DNA of 64,000 bases from Pseudomonas farsensis. Lineage in GTDB: Bacteria > Pseudomonadota > Gammaproteobacteria > Pseudomonadales > Pseudomonadaceae. A program made the translations under genes and the position numbers. Positions 60,299-64,000 of this stretch are shown piece by piece (position 1 is the stretch's first letter; each line of letters starts with the position of its first letter). The notes below the pieces were generated by a model that was not told the DNA's origin, made no database searches, and worked only from the letters and a program-made list of their open reading frames with translations. The DNA is taken from contig NZ_JABWRF020000004.1 of NCBI RefSeq assembly GCF_014268805.2, forward strand, positions 434,001 to 498,000, written 5' to 3'.

Positions 60299-61893
60299 CA
60301 GGCAGGGCTCTCGCTGGAAGGGGCCGGGCGCACGGGCTCGAAGGCGCCCAGCGGGTTGAAACGGACGCGCGCATTGACCGGGATCTGCCCGGCCAGGTCC
60401 AGGTGGTGCGGTGCGACCACGGCGATCACCGGGTAACCCCCGGTCAGTGGGTGGTCGCGCAGAAACAGCACGGGCTGGCCGTTGGGTGGCACTTGAATAG
60501 CGCCAACGCGGGTGCCTTCGCTGGGCAGTTCGCCGTCGATGGCGCGTTGCAGAGATTGTTCGCCGGCCAGGCGGATGCCGATGCGGTTGGACTGTGCGGT
60601 GACCTGCCAGGCCTGCTGGCTGAGCAGTACCTGCGCCGCTTCGGTGAACCAGTCGCTGCGCGGCCCCATCAGCACGTCCAAGGTGATGACCTGGTCGCTG
60701 CGCGGCATGGCGAACGCTGGTTGTTCGTGCAATGACACCGCAGCGCCACCGACGGGCGCGTTGAAACCCAGGCGATCACCGGGTGCCAGTGGCGGCGGGC
60801 CGACGTGCGCCAGTGTATCGCTGGCCGCGCTGCCGAGTACCGGAGCATGGCTGAAGCCACCGCGGATGGCCAGGTAGCTGCGTAGCCCGGCCTTCGGCGA
60901 TTGCAGGCTGACGCGGTCGCCATCGTGCAGCGCGAATGGTGCATACAGGGCAGGGCGCAGCACCTCGCCGCTGGCGCTGCGCACCTCTATCGGGGTATCG
61001 GCACCGGTAACAGCGGCCAGGCCGTGGCCGTGGCAGGTGAAGCTCAGCCCGCCCATCAGCACCTCCAGGCAGGCGCTGCCAGCTGGGTTGCCCACTGCGC
61101 GGTTGGCGGCGCGCAGGGCGCCCTGGTCCATTGCCCCGGAGGCCGAGACGCCTTGCCGGGCGCGGCCAGGGCGGCCGAGGTCCTGAAGGAGTGTCTGCAA
61201 GCCGGGCGAGCCGATTTCAAGGCAATCGCCGCGTGCGGTGAATGACTGGCGGGGGGCTGCGACCGACACCTGCGCCTGTGCCGCCGGGCCGGCATCAATG
61301 AACCTCACCCGATAACCCGGTTGCAATAGTGCCGGCTCCTCGCGCTGGAGGTCCCACATGCGTGTACCTGTCACGCCGATGATCTGCCAGCCACCGGGGC
61401 TGGCCTGCGGATAGATGCCGCTGAAGCCACCGGCCAATCCCACCGCGCCGGCTGGGATGCGTGTGCGCGGGTTGCTGCGACGCGGCACCACCAAGCCGGC
61501 GCCGCCGCTCAGGTAGGCAAAGCCTGGGGCAAAGCCGCAGAACGCCACGCTGTAGTCGCTGCTGGTGTGGCGGCGGATCACCTCGTCGGTCGTGATGCCC
61601 AGCGCCTGGGCCACGTCGTTGAGGTCTTCACCGTTGTAATGCACCGGGATTTCGATGAGCTTCCCGGCCTGGTGCTTCGGCGCACTGATATCGCGGGAGG
61701 CAATCTCGGCGGCGAGTGCTTCGCGGCTGACGGCGGTTGGGCGAAAGTGCACCAGCAGGGTTTGCGCGGCTGGCACGATCTGCTCCACCCCGGCCGCTGG
61801 CGCCCGCTCCAGGGCGTCGAACAGCGCCAGGGTCTGTGCAAGGTTCGCCAGCTCCACCAACAAGCCATCCAGCCCGACCGGGTAAAAGCGCAT
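60298..61893 (-). CDS. pxpB-pxpC: Fused 5-oxoprolinase subunits B and C (KipI-KipA)
   Basis: A 531-aa fusion. The PxpB/KipI-like part (about 1-220) begins MRFYPVGLDGLLVELAN and has the conserved FCGFAPGFAYLSGGAGLVVP then RRSNPRTRIPAGAVGLAGG. The PxpC/KipA-like part (about 230-530) carries LEIGSPGLQTLLQDLGRPG, SGAMDQGALRAANRAVGN and LRSYLAIRGGFSHAPVLGS. With PxpA these open 5-oxoproline to glutamate with ATP. In many bacteria the two subunits are separate; here they are one frame. It overlaps pxpA and the biotin carboxylase gene by four bases each (ATGA), giving a strictly coupled operon. Confidence 0.92.
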   Translation of the reverse strand: MRFYPVGLDGLLVELANLAQTLALFDALERAPAAGVEQIVPAAQTLLVHFRPTAVSREALAAEIASRDISAPKHQAGKLIEIPVHYNGEDLNDVAQALGITTDEVIRRHTSSDYSVAFCGFAPGFAYLSGGAGLVVPRRSNPRTRIPAGAVGLAGGFSGIYPQASPGGWQIIGVTGTRMWDLQREEPALLQPGYRVRFIDAGPAAQAQVSVAAPRQSFTARGDCLEIGSPGLQTLLQDLGRPGRARQGVSASGAMDQGALRAANRAVGNPAGSACLEVLMGGLSFTCHGHGLAAVTGADTPIEVRSASGEVLRPALYAPFALHDGDRVSLQSPKAGLRSYLAIRGGFSHAPVLGSAASDTLAHVGPPPLAPGDRLGFNAPVGGAAVSLHEQPAFAMPRSDQVITLDVLMGPRSDWFTEAAQVLLSQQAWQVTAQSNRIGIRLAGEQSLQRAIDGELPSEGTRVGAIQVPPNGQPVLFLRDHPLTGGYPVIAVVAPHHLDLAGQIPVNARVRFNPLGAFEPVRPAPSSESPA

Positions 61894-62651
61894 CAGCTGA
61901 ACGCACGCAGTTCGGTGCCGGCCTCTAGCAGGCGGCGTTTGACGGTGCGGGCAATGTCGACGGCTTGCGGGTTGTCGCCGTGCACGCAGACCGAATCGGC
62001 CTGCAGCTTGATCAACTGGCCGTCTTCGGCCTCGATCACGCCATCGCGCACCAGGCGCAGCATGCGCTGGGCAATCAAATCTGCATCGTGCAGCACCGCA
62101 CCTGGGTGGGTGCGCGGCACCAGCGTGCCGTGGGCGGTGTAGGCGCGGTCGGCAAACGCCTCGGCGACGCAGCTCAGCCCCGCCTGTCGGGCCCAGCCCA
62201 GCAGCGGCGAGTTGGCCAGGCACACCAGCTTGAGCTGCGGGTCGATGCGCAGCACCGCCTGGATTACCGCGCTTGCCTGCACGGGGTCCAGGGCGATGGT
62301 GTTATACAGCGCGCCATGCGGTTTGACGTAGCTCACCTGCGCCCCCACGCTGCGCGCCAGCCCTTGCAGGGCGCCAATCTGGTAGACCACATCGGCGCTC
62401 AACTGCGCGGCAGGCACCGCCATGTTGCGGCGGCCGAAGCCGACCAGGTCGGGGTATGACACGTGTGCGCCGATGGCAACGCCACGGGCGGCTGCGGCCT
62501 GCAACGTGGCGAGGATGCCGGCAGGATCACCGGCATGGAAGCCGCAGGCGACATTGGCGCTGGTCACGATGTCGAGCATCGCGGCGTCGTCGCCCATGCT
62601 CCAGGCACCGTAGCTTTCGCCCAGATCACTGTTGAGGTCGATGGCAGGCAT
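61893..62651 (-). CDS. pxpA: 5-oxoprolinase subunit A (LamB/YcsF family)
   Basis: A 252-aa LamB/YcsF protein. IDLNSDLGESYGAWSMGDDA at 4-23, SANVACGFHAGDPAGI near 34-49 (metal or substrate histidine) and KPHGALYNTIA near 110-120 are the family signatures. The start MPAIDLN at 62651 is preferred over an upstream TTG at 62657, because GGAGA lies seven bases before it. It is the first gene of the operon pxpA, fused pxpBC, biotin carboxylase. Confidence 0.94.
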   Translation of the reverse strand: MPAIDLNSDLGESYGAWSMGDDAAMLDIVTSANVACGFHAGDPAGILATLQAAAARGVAIGAHVSYPDLVGFGRRNMAVPAAQLSADVVYQIGALQGLARSVGAQVSYVKPHGALYNTIALDPVQASAVIQAVLRIDPQLKLVCLANSPLLGWARQAGLSCVAEAFADRAYTAHGTLVPRTHPGAVLHDADLIAQRMLRLVRDGVIEAEDGQLIKLQADSVCVHGDNPQAVDIARTVKRRLLEAGTELRAFS

Positions 62652-62749
62652 TAACAAGTCTCCGTGGCGATTTCAGGCTGCTGGCCAGGTAGCCATCATC
62701 AGACTCGCGGCGCTGCAGAGCAACCACTGCAACCAAACCGTAGGGCTTT

Positions 62750-62962
62750 CTATTGCAGCGTGTGCGGCTTTACCTGGCCCGCAAGCCCTGTCAGCGCCCG
62801 CTCTATTTGTGCGATCAGTACGGCGAGGTGGTCAGCCTTTTCTTGCTGGGCCTGCACATCGAGCGACGCCAGTTCATGGCGCAGGTTAAACAAGCGCTTT
62901 TGCAAGGCGAGGGCGGAGGTGTGAAAGTCTTCCATAAAGATCTCGTGCAGGGTGGCGTCCAT
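62750..62962 (-). CDS. Small coiled-coil protein (unknown)
   Basis: A frame of 70 residues from MDATLHEIFMEDFHTSALAL at 62962; an upstream GTG at 63013 would give 87. The middle, LQKRLFNLRHELASLDVQAQ then QEKADHLAVLIAQIERALTG, is a clear amphipathic heptad helix, so it probably self-associates. No ribosome site decides the start and no family is recognised. It lies about 100 bp upstream of pxpA on the same strand. Confidence 0.5.
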   Translation of the reverse strand: MDATLHEIFMEDFHTSALALQKRLFNLRHELASLDVQAQQEKADHLAVLIAQIERALTGLAGQVKPHTLQ

Positions 62963-63359
62963 GCCGTTGTAGGAAAGCTGGCAAGTTAACAGCTCATATG
63001 GGCTGGCCCGCACTGATCATTCATACATGCGCGTTACTTGCTTCGCTATTTCCTACTGCTGATTCAGATTGGCCCTACAAGGCTTTCAGCCTCGACATTT
63101 AACAACCCCGCTGTGACTGGACCTGAACGCCAGCCAGGCCAGCGTGATCGGCCATAAACGAGTTGTTCTCTGCAGCCACACTTTTGTAGGGCAAGGGATT
63201 TTTCCCAGAAACCTTTTGTTGCAAAGGTGTTGGGGAAGCGTTTCAGCCTTACGCCCCAGCGTTTTGCGTGTGCCAGGGCCAAGGGGCGCGCAAGGCCAAG
63301 GTGTCTCAGCGCCGGTCGAGCTGTTAGCATCGCCGCTTTTCGCGGCCAGGGAGAGGCTT
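62963..63359. other. Intergenic region before the SH3-like gene
   Basis: About 400 bp without a supportable gene. It should hold the promoter for the gene at 63360 and for the leftward small protein. I saw no clear operator, repeat or RNA. Confidence 0.45.
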
Positions 63360-63713
63360 GTGAAGTACGTCGTCATCGAGCCGCACCGCAGCGAATACCC
63401 CGCGCCCATTCGCTTCGAGCCAGGTACCGTGCTGGATATCGGCCCCCGTTATGAGGGCGAAGCGCACTGGCAGGACTGGTACCTGTGCAGTTGCCCCGGA
63501 CAGCAGCCGGGCTGGGTGCCGGGGCAGTTGATCGAGCGCATCGGCGTCGGCAAGGGCCGGGCGCTGCAGGCGTACTGTGCCCATGAACTGGATGTCGACG
63601 CCGGCCATCAGGTCGAGGGGCTATGGTCACTCAATGGCTGGCTGTGGTGCCGGCGGCTGCGCAATGGCGAACTAGGCTGGCTGCCCGAAGACAAGCTGCA
63701 GCCGCTCGACTGA
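63360..63713 (+). CDS. Small SH3-like domain protein (unknown)
   Basis: A 117-aa protein starting with GTG at 63360 (VKYVVIEPHRSEYPAPIRFE), with GGGAGAGG just upstream. It contains two repeats of an SH3-like beta pattern: QDWYLCSCPGQQPGWVPGQL and LNGWLWCRRLRNGELGWLPE then DKLQ, each ending in the GW(V/L)P signature of SH3 folds. It has four cysteines. There is no signal peptide. The function is unknown; it may be a binding module. Confidence 0.7.
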   Translation: MKYVVIEPHRSEYPAPIRFEPGTVLDIGPRYEGEAHWQDWYLCSCPGQQPGWVPGQLIERIGVGKGRALQAYCAHELDVDAGHQVEGLWSLNGWLWCRRLRNGELGWLPEDKLQPLD

Positions 63714-63715
63714 AT

Positions 63716-64000
63716 TCAACTGCCCGCCAGCACTGCGGCGCTCTCCAGAATGCGTGCATAGTCGGCAGCCAGGTTGGTGAGGGCCAGGGTGTGCACATCT
63801 TCGGCTGGCCACACGCGCCCGTTGCGGTCCTGCAGGTCGAAGGTGTAGCAAGCGTCGGCTACCACCCCGGTATCGAAGCCCAGATTGCCCGCCGTACGTG
63901 CGGTCGATTCCACCGAATTGTTGGTGCTCACCCCGACGATTACCAGTTCACTGATGCCGCGTACGTGGAGCCAGCGCTCCAACCCTGTGTGGCAGAACGC
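63716..64000 (-). CDS. Isochorismatase-family hydrolase, C-terminal part (runs off the window)
   Basis: The last 94 or so residues of an isochorismatase-fold (cysteine-hydrolase-like) protein; the N-terminus lies to the right. AFCHTGLERWLHVRGISELV then IVGVSTNNSVESTARTAGNL is the C-terminal signature. In nicotinamidase-like members the nucleophile is a Cys in this loop, as N-C-V; here the loop reads TNNSVEST, with Ser in that position. Loss of the Cys is known in true isochorismatases, so the reaction may differ from amide hydrolysis. The aspartate and lysine of the triad are outside the window. Confidence 0.82.
   Translation of the reverse strand, partial: AFCHTGLERWLHVRGISELVIVGVSTNNSVESTARTAGNLGFDTGVVADACYTFDLQDRNGRVWPAEDVHTLALTNLAADYARILESAAVLAGS

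Overview
This window is chromosomal DNA of a Pseudomonas, most likely the P. putida group. The evidence is the housekeeping gene order purB-hflD-mnmA-nudix-idh / icd-cspD-clpS-clpA-infA-bpt-aat-ftsK-lolA-rarA-crcB-serS-cysG-tus, the divergent pair of monomeric and dimeric isocitrate dehydrogenases, high GC with strong GC3 in the core genes, and a Pseudomonas-type REP unit near 20.1 kb.

Layout. 1-26 kb is conserved core: purine synthesis, tRNA thiolation (mnmA, tusDCBE), isocitrate oxidation, the N-degron pathway (clpS, clpA, bpt, aat), cell division (ftsK), lipoprotein transport (lolA), serine charging, siroheme synthesis, a nucleobase permease and a YccA-type membrane protein. At 26.08 kb a tRNA-Ser(TGA) is followed by the C-terminal stub of a tyrosine recombinase cut by a defective IS66-family element (26.7-28.7 kb). 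This marks the left edge of an accessory island that is visibly more AT-rich than the core.

28.7-46 kb is the most interesting part, a catabolic locus built around a RuBisCO-like protein (RLP). It holds a 2-hydroxycarboxylate transporter divergent from a TtdR/DmlR-type LysR; an aconitase-family LeuC/LeuD pair with an RraA-like gene (frameshifted as read); a decayed TSUP permease; an SDR dehydrogenase; a second LysR divergent from RLP, a DUF1537 (OiaK-like) acid-sugar kinase and an MHS-family symporter; and then extra copies of pyruvate kinase, enolase and phosphoglycerate mutase. The simplest reading is that an imported polyhydroxy carboxylate is isomerised, oxidised to a 3-oxo acid and phosphorylated, and then split by the RLP to 3-phosphoglycerate plus a small carboxylate. 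The three glycolytic enzymes would then carry 3-phosphoglycerate to pyruvate. The kinase/RLP pair resembles the described 3-oxo-isoapionate route, but the LeuCD, transporter and glycolytic partners do not, so the substrate is unknown.

46-51 kb carries a tautomerase, a MarR/thioesterase pair, a LysR/SDR divergon with a clear T-N11-A operator candidate, a glutathione transferase and a YkgJ-type cysteine-cluster protein. 51-52 kb has small genes of the kind found at island edges. 52-56 kb has an AraC regulator divergent from an MFS exporter and an exported hydrolase with a Cys nucleophile. From 55.9 kb the composition returns to core type: arfB, a PL7 alginate-lyase-like protein, a DUF1275 membrane protein, small proteins, a 5-oxoprolinase operon (pxpA, fused pxpB-pxpC) coupled to a biotin carboxylase-BCCP gene, and the end of an isochorismatase-like hydrolase.

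All calls come from reading the sequence. No database search was made, and function names rest on recalled family motifs and gene context.
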